DNA from: Mytilus edulis
Taxonomy: Eukaryota > Mollusca > Bivalvia > Mytilida > Mytilidae
Direction of reading: 5' to 3'
Assembly (NCBI RefSeq): GCF_963676685.1
Contig: NC_092347.1
Coordinates: 84,632,592-84,696,591, forward strand
Length of the DNA: 64,000 nucleotides
Shown one piece after another: positions 22,701 to 32,515 of this stretch (within the stretch, counting starts at the first letter, position 1; each line of letters opens with the position of its first letter). The position numbers and the translations under genes were made by a program. The notes under the pieces were generated by a model. It saw only the letters and a program-made list of their open reading frames with translations. It did not search any database and was not told where the DNA came from.

Positions 22701-25237
22701 ACAATAATACATAAATTAACAAAGGAATACTAGCAGCTACTGACATGCCAGCTCCAGAACTCAATTAAACTGATAAAAAAGATTATTTCTTCATCATATG
22801 AAGAATATGCATAATCCCTCCCATTAGGGGTTTAGTATCATACATGCAGATATTGTTACAGATGTTTTAACATACTGATATCTCATAAAGTATTCATTTT
22901 CATTTGTGGATTTTACTGCATTCAACCTAATCATTCGACTTTGTCTGTTAGTTATATTTGATATTTTAAATTATATGTATTATGTGAATGATACTAATTT
23001 TAATAGATGTCCGAAGAAAAGTCACATATCTAGGGTTAAATATTTGTTAAATAAAGTCGAATTAAATCCTTTTTTTTTTTTTTTTAAATAAGCACATGAG
23101 AGGAAACAGCAAATACAGTATGTAAATGTATTTCGTTTATGTAAAAAATATTTAGCAATTTAATAGAATAAAACAAAGCGTAATATCTATAAGCAAACAA
23201 ATAAAAAACAGACCTAGAATAATATAAATTGCATTGATTTAATGGACTGCAGTTTAATCTGATGTCTGTACATTTCAAAACCAATCTGGATTAATTATTA
23301 ATAATTTAATTTTGGATGTAATGCGTCTTCTGATTGGCTGACGTCGTTTTGTTTATCATATTATAGACACAATTTATCAACATTTTTTCATTATTTACGC
23401 CGGTTTAAAATGGAATTTACAATTAAATTATAAGAAATAACTGTAATATTTTGTCAGTCTATTTGAAATAACATAAAAAATGTGATGCACACTGTTAAAT
23501 AACCTGCTACGCCCGTAATTCAGTGTGCACCACATTTTTTATGTTATTCCTTAAATAAAAAAAAAATTATCAATGGATAAATTGTCAGTAATCATGCCAC
23601 AATAATTGACTGAAAAGCTTCAAGTTTGATTTCTTTTACTTTTCATTATCTTTCTGAATGTTTGATTTTGGTGTTTTTTTATTTATTTAGTCTTAAATGT
23701 TACTATAGCTTTTTTTATGTTCTGGTCACATGCATGAACAAATATGTTTTGTATTTATAGCTGGAGAATGCTGTTGAACAATTATCTGAAAGTGATGATG
23801 GTATGTTTGTTAGCATATAACCCCCAAAAAATGACTGCTTTAAGAGCTTAGATATCACATATTTTTGTTCTGAATGTTCAAATATCACATTTATTGTAAC
23901 AAAAATCAGCATATTACAAATTCAAATTCTATTTTCTAGAAGAAGAAAAAAAATAAAATTTCAATTGTTTACTCAAAAGTCTGCCATCTTAGACAGAAAA
24001 TCTGAAGTATTTACTGTGACTACACTATAAGTTTTGCTTTCTTCCAATGACAGTTTATATCATTTGCGTTTCCTGGATTTGTTCTTCATAATCTTGAACT
24101 CTAATTGTAGTTGCACATCACCCTCTAAAGTTTGCACTGGATTTATAGCTATAGCAAGTGACATAAGTTTCCCATTGATTGATTGATTGATTTTTTGTTG
24201 CTTTTATAATGTCCAATGGCAAAAAGTTCATGTGTAATCAGGACAAAGACTTAAATCTTAACTTTCTTGTTCTTTCAATTAACAGGGTGATGCATTATAT
24301 TGTTGATGAATATATCTGTTATATATTTCCAGGATCTGAAGCTCTGACACAGTTTGGTGAGGATTTCTTTTATAGTTTAGACAAATTGGTCTCTAAATGT
24401 CAGAGAAATCGAGATAAAGCTGTAAAACAAAGGACTGATCTCAAGGAAGAACAGGAACAACTTGAACAAGAGTTACGGAACTTGCTTGATGAACAAGAAC
24501 TCAAATATAAAGAACATTTTGTAGAAACTGAAAGAACAGATATAAATGAAACAAATAAGAGAACTAATAAAATATCTCCACAGAGAAATAATTATTTAAA
24601 TGAACAAAATGTGAGTAAAACAAAGAGTAAACATTCACCAGTAGCAAAAAGAGAAACTAGCAAAGAAAATGACCGTGTAGAGTTTCCTTCTGTGGAAAAA
24701 GAGAAATCTGAGTATATTGACGAAGACACTTCTGAACAAAATGATGAAAATGATTTGAAAAACAGGAATAAATGGAATGTTGACGCTAGCTGCCCTCCTA
24801 CTTTTGATAACATGGAATTCATTTATACAAATCAAACTAAAATGGATAACCAAACAGGAAGTGACAGTGAAACTGAGGCTGAAACAGCCAGTTTACAGGA
24901 AATGCGAGGAATACAGGAAAGTGAGACTCCCACTTTTGAGAGCCAGAAATCCTTGGATGTTTTACCACCTGTTGGTCTGTCAAAACAACCAAAGAAGACA
25001 AAAACAAAAAAGAATTATGTTCCAAATTTAGTAGTGCCAAATAGAACATTAGAATTAAGGCGGTCAGGTAGTTTATCAAAAATAAACAATACATCTGAAC
25101 AGTACTTAAAATCAGAACCACAAGAGACAAATGAACAGTGTGAGTCTGATGGGAGTGTGGGTAAAATAAAGTTAGTGAGATCTAGGTCAAGTAGTAAAGA
25201 CAGGATGAATATACCTCAGAAGAAACCATTTAGATGA
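10793..25237 (+). CDS. Coiled-coil protein, 13 coding exons, about 724 aa
   Basis: I do not recognise the family. Exons by GT/AG sites with continuous phase: 10793-10918, 11524-11573, 13889-13988, 14589-14677, 15208-15322, 15817-15948, 16366-16587, 17003-17158, 17769-17857, 19024-19082, 20509-20600, 23761-23800, 24333-25237. The start lies in AAGATGGCT and opens MAGRGRLSISTAL. Residues 35-120 (RQIKKLKEENGKLRNEIKEV and on) and about 445-486 (RTDLKEEQEQLEQELRNLL) look coiled-coil. Residues 120-420 are mixed helical with a cysteine pair (KDCCGD). Residues 487-724 are Ser/Lys/Glu-rich and probably disordered, ending in a basic tail, KLVRSRSSSKDR. No signal peptide or membrane segment is seen, so it is probably intracellular (cytoskeletal or centrosomal is only a guess). 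Donor 6 is GTGGGT rather than the nearby GTAAAA because only the former keeps frame. Upstream 5' exons are not excluded. Confidence 0.8.
11938..13063. mobile_element. 1.1 kb DNA element in intron 2, ends CAGGCCTC
   Basis: CAGGCCTCAACAATAAC (11938-11954) is inverted at 13047-13063 with one mismatch. Just inside both ends are several GGACAAGT / CTTGTCC blocks in both orientations, typical of subterminal transposase-binding repeats. It is non-coding apart from short frames. A fragment of another dispersed repeat (GAGAGTTGTCTCATTGGCAATC, 12638-12659) is nested inside. It lies in an intron of the coiled-coil gene. Confidence 0.7.
13118..13366 (-). mobile_element. LINE ORF2 C-terminal fragment
   Basis: The minus frame is open for about 80 codons to a TAA at 13118. 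It reads FRLSNHCLRIETGRHERF, then a cysteine-rich block CLSCLYC and NEMHFLLECPLYNNLRRDM. This is the usual zinc-knuckle-like tail after the reverse transcriptase of bivalve non-LTR elements (established pattern). The frame is intact but 5'-truncated, with no RT domain, and it lies antisense in intron 2 of the coiled-coil gene. Confidence 0.8.
17841..18606 (+). repeat. Tenfold 82-bp tandem repeat duplicating an exon end and splice donor
   Basis: The 82-bp unit is repeated head to tail. The block TTATTTGATGCTGTTAGGTT starts at 17841 (the real exon 9 end and donor, boundary 17857/17858) and recurs every 82 bp to 18579, giving ten copies over nine periods. The copies are nearly identical (one position varies between CAGAG and CAAAG), so the expansion is recent or homogenised. 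Every copy carries 17 bp of exon 9 coding sequence followed by the same GTTAGTATG donor. Intron 9 therefore begins with an array of decoy 5' splice sites. Confidence 0.95.
19128..19400. mobile_element. 273-bp MITE with TTAA target site, intron 10
   Basis: GGTGGTACCTAACACT at the left is inverted at the right as AGTGTTGGGTACCACC. TTAA flanks both ends (19124-19127 and 19401-19404). A TTAA duplication points to a piggyBac- or Kolobok-type transposase in trans; which one is an inference. It has no coding capacity. Confidence 0.8.
19505..19710 (+). mobile_element. Hammerhead-bearing retroelement fragment (retrozyme-like), copy 1
   Basis: This is the 3' part of the family seen as a tandem pair at 39005-39550. 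Shared blocks in order are GCTGTATTTGG-like, CTCAATGCTCTTCAACTT, GAGCGTCACTGATGAGTC, GACGAAACGCGCGTCTGGCG and CTGGTAYYT. There is no coding capacity. It lies in intron 10 of the coiled-coil gene, sense to transcription. Confidence 0.65.
19621..19665 (+). ncRNA. Hammerhead ribozyme-like motif, copy 1
   Basis: The core CTGATGA is at 19627-19633, stem II is GTC/GAC around TTATATA (19634-19646), and GAAA is at 19647-19650. A 4-bp stem III (ACGC at 19650-19653, GCGT at 19661-19664) has a 7-nt loop, and A19665 is the predicted cleavage nucleotide. This matches the order of a type I hammerhead. Stem I is the weak point: I see only partial pairing outside the core. Activity is unproven. Confidence 0.6.
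21245..22689. mobile_element. 1.45 kb Harbinger-like element nested in the repeat
   Basis: GGCCACACCAATTAAATTTC (21245-) is inverted at the right end (…AATTGGTGTGGCC to 22689). The flanking TAA (21242-21244 and 22690-22692) is a 3-bp TWA-type duplication, as PIF/Harbinger elements make. It splits an older repeat cleanly, which dates it as younger. The internal inverted block CAGGTTGGGAACAAC (near 21569 and 21976) and a nested dispersed repeat (21960-22230) are its only content. No transposase is visible, so it is non-autonomous. Confidence 0.75.
21960..22230 (+). repeat. Dispersed repeat nested in the Harbinger-like element
   Basis: The blocks CAAGGTACGGCCTT, GGACCCAAAAATTA and AACTGGAAAACCAACG appear in order. 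I recognise them as a frequent bivalve repeat. The frames here (21893-22171 plus, 21943-22164 minus) are translations of it and not genes. Confidence 0.5.
23467..23549. repeat. Hairpin repeat, 28-bp arms
   Basis: AATAACATAAAAAATGTG and GCACACTG are mirrored by CAGTGTGC and CACATTTTTTATGTTATT around a loop of about 27 nt. It is probably the end of a larger MITE that includes GCGTCTTCTGATTGGCTGAC upstream (near 23324). It lies in intron 11 of the coiled-coil gene, about 210 bp before exon 12. Confidence 0.6.
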
Positions 25238-25336
25238 TCTCAGTTATATTGTTTGGATCAAAATCTGTGATATTATATTGTTGCATATGTCAAAAAATAT
25301 TTCTATTTTTGTCACATATTTCATTGTTTTAAATAT

Positions 25337-25342
25337 AATAAA
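25337..25342 (+). promoter_or_regulatory. AATAAA polyadenylation signal of the coiled-coil gene
   Basis: A canonical AATAAA lies 100 bp after the TGA, followed by a GT-rich CTTTGTTTG. It gives a compact 3' UTR and supports 25237 as the true end of the gene. Confidence 0.65.
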
Positions 25343-26460
25343 CCTTTGTTTGACATACTTTTTTATATAAGGATTGAAAAAAGTTTCTAATATACAACAA
25401 GGAACTACAATGATATTTTTTTTAAAGGAATCTAGCGTTATTCTATAATTTTTTCTGGTTGAAAAAATGTTAAGTTATCCCAAGTGAGAAGCCTGTAATT
25501 CCGTTGTGGTCGTTTGCTACTGTATATATCATATTTGTTGTTTGTTGGTTTGATATTTTGTATATAATTATGGCCCTCAAATTTCTTGTTTAAATTGTTT
25601 CACATTTTTCTTTTTGTGGCTTTTTATAGTTTACTTACATCATTTGATATCTGATTGATAGTTGTATAATTTGCAACTATGCTACATCTTCTTACGTTTT
25701 TTTTTATTCAAACTTCAAAATGAACATGATTTGATGAAAATTTTGAATAGAGATTGTTATGAGTATTCAGCAACCGTAATAACATGAAAATATATTTATT
25801 ACATTATATAGGGTTTGAATTTATTCCTTGTTTCGAAAATTCCAATAGGGAACATATATTACATTAATTTTTGAAACAAAGATGAAAATTTATTTCCCCC
25901 TTCACAACATGGTGGGTTCTATAATATTGAAACTAGATCTGTCATGTCTTACAAGCGTTATTACAGAAACAATTCATGCCAGATTTATTTATAATAAATT
26001 TCAATGGTTTATAAGAACTATTTCTCCGACCTTTTCTAATATCAGAGTGATGAATTTGGAAAAAATGTTATATGAAAAAATTGCATTCAAAACTTTAAAA
26101 TAACTTGTAGGATCATTATATAATTATGATATTTATTTTAACTATTTATGTCAGAAATGTCTGTAACAATTTTGAATTTTAATGCTGATGTTACTTTAAA
26201 GGTAACCTCTATAAAATAAGATTTTTATTTTCCAAATGAGGTTCTCGTATAACAAATAAAATCCATACAATAAACGGTCGGTATTTGACATGACATTCAT
26301 ATAATACACATAAAATACTGATATTTAATAGAGTGAAACAGACTAATATAAGTGAAATTAAAAAAAACGATTTGCTCATTCAGATTTGTGGCAAATGTCT
26401 GCTCACTTGATTTTTTTAACAAACAGAAAACAAACAGTAGTTTTTGAATGTTAAACATCT
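25343..26460. other. Intergenic AT-rich stretch, nothing recognised
   Basis: The 73-residue frame at 25882-26103 shows no signature. I see no repeat that I can name. Confidence 0.4.
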
Positions 26461-26900
26461 AATACAATTCCTGAAACATCTGGAGTACCACAAGGCTCAG
26501 TGCTGCTTGGACCAATTTATTATTTTAAGATTTGGCAGGATATATTCTATGAGTACATAAGATTATTTGCAGATTATATTTTTTTATTTATTAGCATTAT
26601 TTATTGGGAAATTAAGAAACCAGATTACACATATAAAAAATTAAAATTGAGAATGGAAATAGGGAATGTGTCAAAGAGACAATAACTCAACCAAAGAGCA
26701 GAAAACAGTCTAAATAAGTCTGACAGCAGATGTACATAGGACTGGCTCATGCATTTTGACCCTGATAAATGCATTATTATCAGTGTTAAACAACAACAAA
26801 ATTCTTTAGACTTCACTAATAAATTTCATCACTCACCTGACAAAACTTTTAGCCCTTACTCTTTAATCAACCTGAAAATGGGATAAAAAAGCAAAGCAGT
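26461..26900 (+). mobile_element. Degenerate LINE RT fragment interrupted by a short repeat
   Basis: SGVPQGSVL appears at 26480-26506, followed by a drifted LFADY at about 26558 where functional LINE RTs have [FY]ADD. A DPDKC-like block at about 26755 fits the next RT segment. Between them, 26630-26720 is the head of the AATGGGAATGTGTCAAAGAGAC repeat seen at 51283. The catalytic Asp pair is lost and frames are broken, so it is inactive. Confidence 0.65.
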
Positions 26901-27399
26901 CTCTTGGACTTATTCGACTGCAGAAGCATTAAAGTAGCCTCACCTAAAATTAAAGCTCTTGTTTGACCAACCAATTGGGATCCAGATCAAAGGGAAAAAA
27001 AATCACAAATTAAAAAAGTAAGAAAAGAGCAAAAAGCTTCACATGCAACCATTTTCACAACACAAACTCAGTTACTGATTTGATGAAGGACATGACAAGT
27101 TAAATTGGTAACCATTTTAAATTAGGCATTTAGATAGTCTTGTTTTCTTCTGCAAATTATACACACAATTGTTGCAGTCCCTACATTTAACCTTTTGATT
27201 TCATTAGACAATAAAACCAGACATACCAATCCACACTCATTTAGGCAAATACAAGCACCTAAAGATAGTTATAAATATTCATTTTATCAGCCTTGATATG
27301 AATTATAAATAGTTTCATGCAGTACAGTACAGGGTTGCAAGAATATGATCTAATCCTTATCTTTCACCCTTAACTGTTATTGCTATTAAATACATATAT

Positions 27400-27573
27400 A
27401 GTGTTACCTGACTAATCCGACATCTGATTATTGCAACATCCTGCTTTAACTGACACATTTTTATGGTCCCAAACTATATCTATCCTTTCAGAACAAACCT
27501 GAGTATTCTGACACCCTGCTTAATCCAACTTTTTTTCTGGTCCCCTGTGTGTCGGATTAGACAAGTTACACTG
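27400..27573. mobile_element. MITE with AGTGTWAC ends
   Basis: AGTGTTACCTGACTAATCC at the left is inverted at the right as GGATTAGACAAGTTACACTG with a few mismatches. The interior carries two degenerate copies of CTGCTTTAACTGACA / CCTGCTTAATCCAAC. The flanks are TA-rich, consistent with Tc1/mariner or pogo mobilisation, but no clean duplication can be defined. Confidence 0.55.
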
Positions 27574-28489
27574 CTTATCTAAATGCTATTTTCGAAAGGT
27601 ACAGATATTATTTTGATGTTTGAAATTATCCATTTGGTGCAGAAATCATTACAGATAGAGAAAAGATGTAAAGCACAGACATCCTTAAAAATTTCAATTA
27701 ACTTCTTATATAAAGAATCTTGTAAATTAGCGATAAATTTTAGAAAGTTTGTTGTGATATTTTTGGCAGAAACAATGATAGATTGAATGCACTAATAATT
27801 AGCAAAAATGTTCAGCAAATAAAGATATATTACATTATTGAATCCACAACTGACCACTGGGAAGAGTTAATGCCCCTGAATCCCCCTTTTTTCAGCTATT
27901 GTATAACTGTAATAGATGGAGAGGAATGGTAAAGCAGCAAAAAACAAGAAGATTTACATATCATTCATAATGGACAAAATTGTCAATCTACTTCATGCAC
28001 CTCATAGAAGTTATTTTTGTGAATGAGGTTTTTTATTCATTTTTGCATTTTTGACAAAAACAATTAAGTAGTTAAAAACTTTAAAAAGCAAAAATTATCA
28101 TCAAGAAATTCAAAATGGTAAAATTGTCACACTAGTTTTCACACTAGGTATAGGATTTATTGTTGTTAAAATAAATCATCTCAAAAACTTTCATAGATAC
28201 AAGGTATACACCGTTCACAGTAAAAATAATCATCATTACAAGACCTGCAAATATGACCCTAAATAACATCTACAAATAAGCAAACATAACTAATTGGAAA
28301 AAAATCTTCTCAAAGTAGCATGTTTTAACAAGGTTTTAGGCGCATGGGAGCCATTGGTTTTAAAATCATCACAATGCTATGTATATTCCCCCTTCAAAGT
28401 TTTTTTAATTTGAAAAGTTATTACTTTAAATTTTGGGACTTCACTGTAATCTATATATTCATTGCTTAAGTTTTTTTGCATCTATGTTC
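27574..28489. other. Intergenic; probable 3' UTR side of the Mab-21 gene
   Basis: I found no coding signature. Inverted AATAAA signals (TTTATT on the plus strand) at 28156-28161 and 28032-28037 could end the minus-strand Mab-21 transcript. Otherwise it is AT-rich and unassigned. Confidence 0.4.
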
Positions 28490-30865
28490 TTAATTAACAG
28501 CATCCTGATTAAATTGATGGAATAATGGCATAAAGTTTTTAATTGCAGCTGACAGGTACCAAAATGACACATTGTTAGTTGTTGGGTCAATCTTTAAAGA
28601 TTCCATGATATGAAAAGCCGCTGCTTCCTTTTCAGCCAAAATGGCAAAACAGTTTGCCATCAAGTTGTGAAATAAAACATGATAATATTCCTCTATTTGC
28701 AATTGGAGAACAGTCATGGTTGATATTACTTTTCTGCAGCTACTTTCGTCTCTTTGTTTATAGGAACACATGAATTTTAGGAACAGTGCATACAGCGTGG
28801 GGTGTATGCGTAGTCCAAGCGTTTGTTCTATGGGTAAAGATGTGAAAATGCCATTCGATACGATTTCAAATTGTAAAGGAAGTGGTAGCATCTCTATTTC
28901 AGCAGCCATGAAGATGACATCGAAACACATCTCTCCACAAACTATTGACGGTGCATTAAGCAGACTCATTTCAAACTCCGACTTGTTCCTAGAATAAAAT
29001 ATTGTGAAATCTTGAAAACCAGAGATGTCTTTCTCTATATCTACCATCAAACGATCTAAAACTTCTTGGTCATCTGTTTTTATAATTTGATTGATTAAAA
29101 TTTTCATAATTTCGTACAAGTAATCAACGTATCTGCCTCTATGCTTGACCTGTGCACCTCTATTCAAAACTCGATCGCAAATTTCGACTGCATGATCTAT
29201 TTCACCCTCATCATAGTAAAATGTTGCTGTTTTCAATGGAAAGCCACTACCATCAACTTCTTCTGTCTGTTCGAGTAATTCTTTTGCCATTTGTAAATAG
29301 CCAGGGCATCCTCTACTTTCTCTCAGATACACACTATAAGACAACATCCCCATACAGTGCTTTATAAGTCTCTTGAACAACCATAAGTTTCCTGGAAATT
29401 TCTCGGCGTATTTGAGGAGCAAGGTAAATCTATTTAGATTTTCTTTTGGTCTATAAGGAACATAATTTTGCCATAAGCTATTGTTGCTTCCGATAAAGAA
29501 TAGTCGTTCTAAGATTCCTAAACGGGCTTCTAGCCAACCGAGAGCTATTGATTGACATTTTGCCATCTGCAGCACGGACCGGTCTTCTGAACTTCGTGTG
29601 AAAATTTTTTGGAATGACAGCAGCACAACGACTTCAGTTATATCATTTATAAAGATGTTTAAATCTTTAATCAAAGAAGTTGCAGCTTCGCTGGTGAATT
29701 TCGAGTTAAGCATGTTCCTATTTTCTATAAAGTAGTTAGGTAAATGCCTATTTGTTATACATTTTCGTAGCATTTTCAGACAGAAAACCGTAAATGGAAA
29801 GAAATTTGTGTCCTTGAATTCGTCTTCATACTTTTCTGAACACCAATACACAATAGTTTTCATGATGTAGGATGACAGTACCGTGTCTTTATCTTTTGTT
29901 TTAATATAGTCTTTCAGAATAATTTTCAACAGAGCACAGGTTGCTATCTGAACTTCAGAAAATTCTTCAACAAGAATCTGTTCAGCGTGATTAAAAGACA
30001 GTCTCCATTGAATTTCTCGATCATGACTATCAAAGTGACCAGCAGGTGCCAAATAACTCGGAGAGCTGCATATTTTTTCTATTGTGCGTCTATTCGGCCA
30101 ACCAGATGGCCGAAAACGCGATATCCAACAGTTAGCTTCCTCTGGCCAACCTCTATACAACACAGCATCCACGTTATCCATCTCGAATTCAATGTAATTT
30201 TCTATTTGTTTATCTTTTCTACCAACCATTTGCCTTATATGCTGTAACGACTGTCCTGTTTCGGAACCCTTTGAAGTAGAAGCAGGACCGTGGGGACTAC
30301 GCAAAGAAGTTTTAAATGAGCGTTTGAGTGGATAATTGTCTTCTTGTATTAAACCCGACCTATTTGCAAAGTCATAAATGGTCTTTTCTAATCTACCTAA
30401 ATAATTTTGCAAATAATAATGTCCATCTTTATTTATGAAAACCTCAGGGTCGACATACGTTTGCACAACTTTTAATAAATAATATCCGGGAAACTCTCGA
30501 TCTGCTTCTGCTTGGACTCTTATCTGAAACCTCATGATATCATCCTCCGAAAAATCAGTCTTTATATCTTCACGGGTGTATAACACATCGACTGACTCAT
30601 CGTCAGAAAGTAGCTGCACGCGCTTCAGAACTAACATAGAGTCAAAATCACTTGGTTCACCACTAAAATAGGGGCCACCCGTCATTCCGTCGGCAGCACT
30701 ACCTGTATGTACTGTTTCAAGAAGGTCTTCGTCATATATTTGGAATAAGTTATCTGTAAAACAAAGATAATTCCATTTCAAACGTCTAACGTTGACCTCA
30801 GTCTTTGAAAATCCAATTGCTCGCATAGTTTCCATCATAAAAGTATTTTTCTCTTCTTCGTTCAT
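28490..30865 (-). CDS. Mab-21 domain cGAS-like receptor, 791 aa
   Basis: This is a nucleotidyltransferase-fold protein of the Mab-21/cGAS-like receptor family. Known members sense nucleic acid or other ligands and make cyclic dinucleotides that activate STING; the substrate here is unknown. Visible signature: Gly-Ser at residues 55-56 (HTGSAADGM), the metal-binding pair in SDFDSM (Asp73 and Asp75), and a candidate third Asp in NVDAVLYRGWP (Asp233). Then come the Mab-21 hallmarks WISRFRPSGWP (247-257) and REIQWRLSFNHAEQ (283-296). The catalytic residues are therefore intact. No cGAS-type zinc thumb is seen. Residues about 400-791 are helical and TPR-like near the end (AAAFHIMESLKIDP), common in molluscan members. 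The coding region is one uninterrupted exon. A splice acceptor (TATTTCAG, plus-strand boundary 30874/30875) just 5' of the ATG implies an untranslated first exon upstream. Confidence 0.9.
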   Translation of the reverse strand: MNEEEKNTFMMETMRAIGFSKTEVNVRRLKWNYLCFTDNLFQIYDEDLLETVHTGSAADGMTGGPYFSGEPSDFDSMLVLKRVQLLSDDESVDVLYTREDIKTDFSEDDIMRFQIRVQAEADREFPGYYLLKVVQTYVDPEVFINKDGHYYLQNYLGRLEKTIYDFANRSGLIQEDNYPLKRSFKTSLRSPHGPASTSKGSETGQSLQHIRQMVGRKDKQIENYIEFEMDNVDAVLYRGWPEEANCWISRFRPSGWPNRRTIEKICSSPSYLAPAGHFDSHDREIQWRLSFNHAEQILVEEFSEVQIATCALLKIILKDYIKTKDKDTVLSSYIMKTIVYWCSEKYEDEFKDTNFFPFTVFCLKMLRKCITNRHLPNYFIENRNMLNSKFTSEAATSLIKDLNIFINDITEVVVLLSFQKIFTRSSEDRSVLQMAKCQSIALGWLEARLGILERLFFIGSNNSLWQNYVPYRPKENLNRFTLLLKYAEKFPGNLWLFKRLIKHCMGMLSYSVYLRESRGCPGYLQMAKELLEQTEEVDGSGFPLKTATFYYDEGEIDHAVEICDRVLNRGAQVKHRGRYVDYLYEIMKILINQIIKTDDQEVLDRLMVDIEKDISGFQDFTIFYSRNKSEFEMSLLNAPSIVCGEMCFDVIFMAAEIEMLPLPLQFEIVSNGIFTSLPIEQTLGLRIHPTLYALFLKFMCSYKQRDESSCRKVISTMTVLQLQIEEYYHVLFHNLMANCFAILAEKEAAAFHIMESLKIDPTTNNVSFWYLSAAIKNFMPLFHQFNQDAVN

Positions 30866-30874
30866 TGTTAAATG

Positions 30875-31640
30875 CTGAAATATATAAGTATAAGAAATTT
30901 TATTGTATTATATTGCTCTATAAATCAGAAATGACTTCAATACTGATTAAGACATTAAAATCCGCGTTAAAAAATTCAACAAGCATTTAAATTTATACAA
31001 TACTGTGTTTGTTTTTGGTTATTTGATCTTTCAAGTCTATCCATTTTGGAAAGTGAAGTCCCCCTTTCATTTAGTATCGAATTTTATATAATTAAATATG
31101 AGAAAAGTTATACTTAGTCTAGATTTGAATCATAATTAGGCAACAATAATACTGTTAAATATGTTAAATATGTAATCTTCTCTCCTTGCTGAAAGAAGGA
31201 GCATTGGAATTGATTTCGTCTGTCCTGACTCCATCATAACTGTCTCTTGATACCACGGTGTTTTAAGCAAATTAAAGTCGAATTGTAATGTTGTTGGTTT
31301 TGTTTTGTATGAAGTCTTTAATATGCCTGGATTTCGGTAGTGTATGTCTCGCATGCAACAAAAGTCATGGTTCAGAGAATGCTTGAAAAAAATATTACTT
31401 TTTCATGTGAATTTTTCTCTTATTACTTGTGATAGGATATCTATATTTGGTATATGGGTTCCTTGCAATCTCTATATGAATGTCATATGTCATACAGGGT
31501 TGACCTGTATTCATGGATCATTTCATGGATCAATGATTCAAGGTTTAATAACATAAACGTTACCAAATTTTCTGCACCAGATGTACATTTCGACAATCAA
31601 TTTAGTTACGCTATGAGTTTGTTTCTAAGATACTTTAAGC
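30875..31640. other. Upstream region of the Mab-21 gene
   Basis: It should contain the untranslated first exon and promoter, but I cannot place them. A minus frame at 31136-31354 (72 aa) has no recognisable motif. TGTACATTTCGACAAT near 31580 is probably repeat-derived. Confidence 0.35.
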
Positions 31641-32515
31641 AGTAGGTCGACTATATTTGGTGTGTGGAGTGATTGTTACGGGTAAATGGCCGTCTGGCAG
31701 GTTATATATCTTGACTTACATCTAGAAATTGACAATGAGGGTCGGTTGAAAACAAAACTTTATGACAAAAGTGATGATTTCAGCTTTCCAACTGTGAACT
31801 TTCCATTTCTAAGTAGCAACATTCCAGCAGCACCTGCATACGGGGTATATATCTCCCAATTGATACGATATTCCCGTGCTTGCATTTCCTATCATGATTT
31901 TCTTGACAAAGGGTTACTGCTCACGAGGAAGCTATTAAACCAAGAGTTCCAAATGGTGAAGTTGAAATCATCCCTTCGTAAATTTTACGGACGCCATCAC
32001 GAGTTGGTTGACCGTTATGGAATAACCGTTTCACAAATGATATCGGATATGTTCCTTACGTCGTAACTACAATCCCCTTCCCTTTCATGAATGTGACCTA
32101 CCGAATTAGACTATTTACCGGATTTGTAATCACATAAGCAACACGACGGGTGCCACATGTGGAGCAGGATCTGCTTACCCTTCTGGAGCACCTGAGATCA
32201 CCCCTAGTTTTTGGTGGGGTTCGTGTTGTTTTTTCTTTAGTTTTCTATGTTGTGTCATGTCTACTATTGTTTTTCTGTTTGTCTTTTTCATTTTTAGCCA
32301 TGGCGTTGTCAGTTTGTTTTAGATTTATGAGTTTGACTGTCCCTTTGGTATTTTTCGTCCCTCTTTTATATCTGATCTTGACTCATTTTTATGATTTATT
32401 GATCAATTTCAAGTTTTTGTGTTTTGGTCAGTTTTTTATTGACGTTAATCAATAGGTCAACTATATTTCGTGTATTGAATAATTGTGAGGTGTGCGTGTT
32501 TGTCCGAAAGGAATT
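31641..32515 (+). mobile_element. Penelope-like element, RT C-terminal part and tail
   Basis: An open frame from about 31705 to 32066 reads YLDLHLEIDNEGRLKTKLYD, then PAYGVYISQL and LRKFYGRHHELVDRYG. This is the RT C-terminal/thumb region of a Penelope-like element and is 75-80% identical by eye to the copy at 34185-34709. The catalytic YxDD block is missing (5' truncation). After the stop comes a conserved non-coding tail beginning GGTGCCACATGTGGAGCAGG (32149). A block near GTCGACTATATTTGGTGT (31646) is repeated as GTCAACTATATTTCGTGT at 32457, so the unit is flanked by direct repeats of about 60 bp. The hydrophobic frame 32150-32455 is the tail and not a protein. Confidence 0.8.

Larger units (their letters stand above)
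20838..22860 (+). repeat. Mussel-type interspersed repeat, split by a DNA element
   Basis: The two halves (about 20838-21241 and 22693-22860) match the uninterrupted copy at 51283-51862 in order: AATGGGGAATRTGTYAAA, CCTCAGCTGGCCC, GACTAACAAARGCCAGAGGCTC, ATCTCAACCCTCCCC, then GACATGCCAGCTCCAGA and ATCCCTCCCRTTAGGGG. The open frame 20757-20981 is this repeat and not an exon of the surrounding gene. It lies in intron 11. Confidence 0.75.

Noticed and set aside
24209-24332. Continuous open frame upstream of exon 13 as coding
   Set aside because: A consensus acceptor at 24331-24332 and phase continuity with exon 12 place this in the intron; the open frame there is fortuitous.
32150-32455. Hydrophobic 101-residue frame as a membrane protein
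   Set aside because: The same non-coding tail follows the stop of the Penelope RT at both 32.1 and 34.8 kb with indels that shift the frame, so it is element tail.
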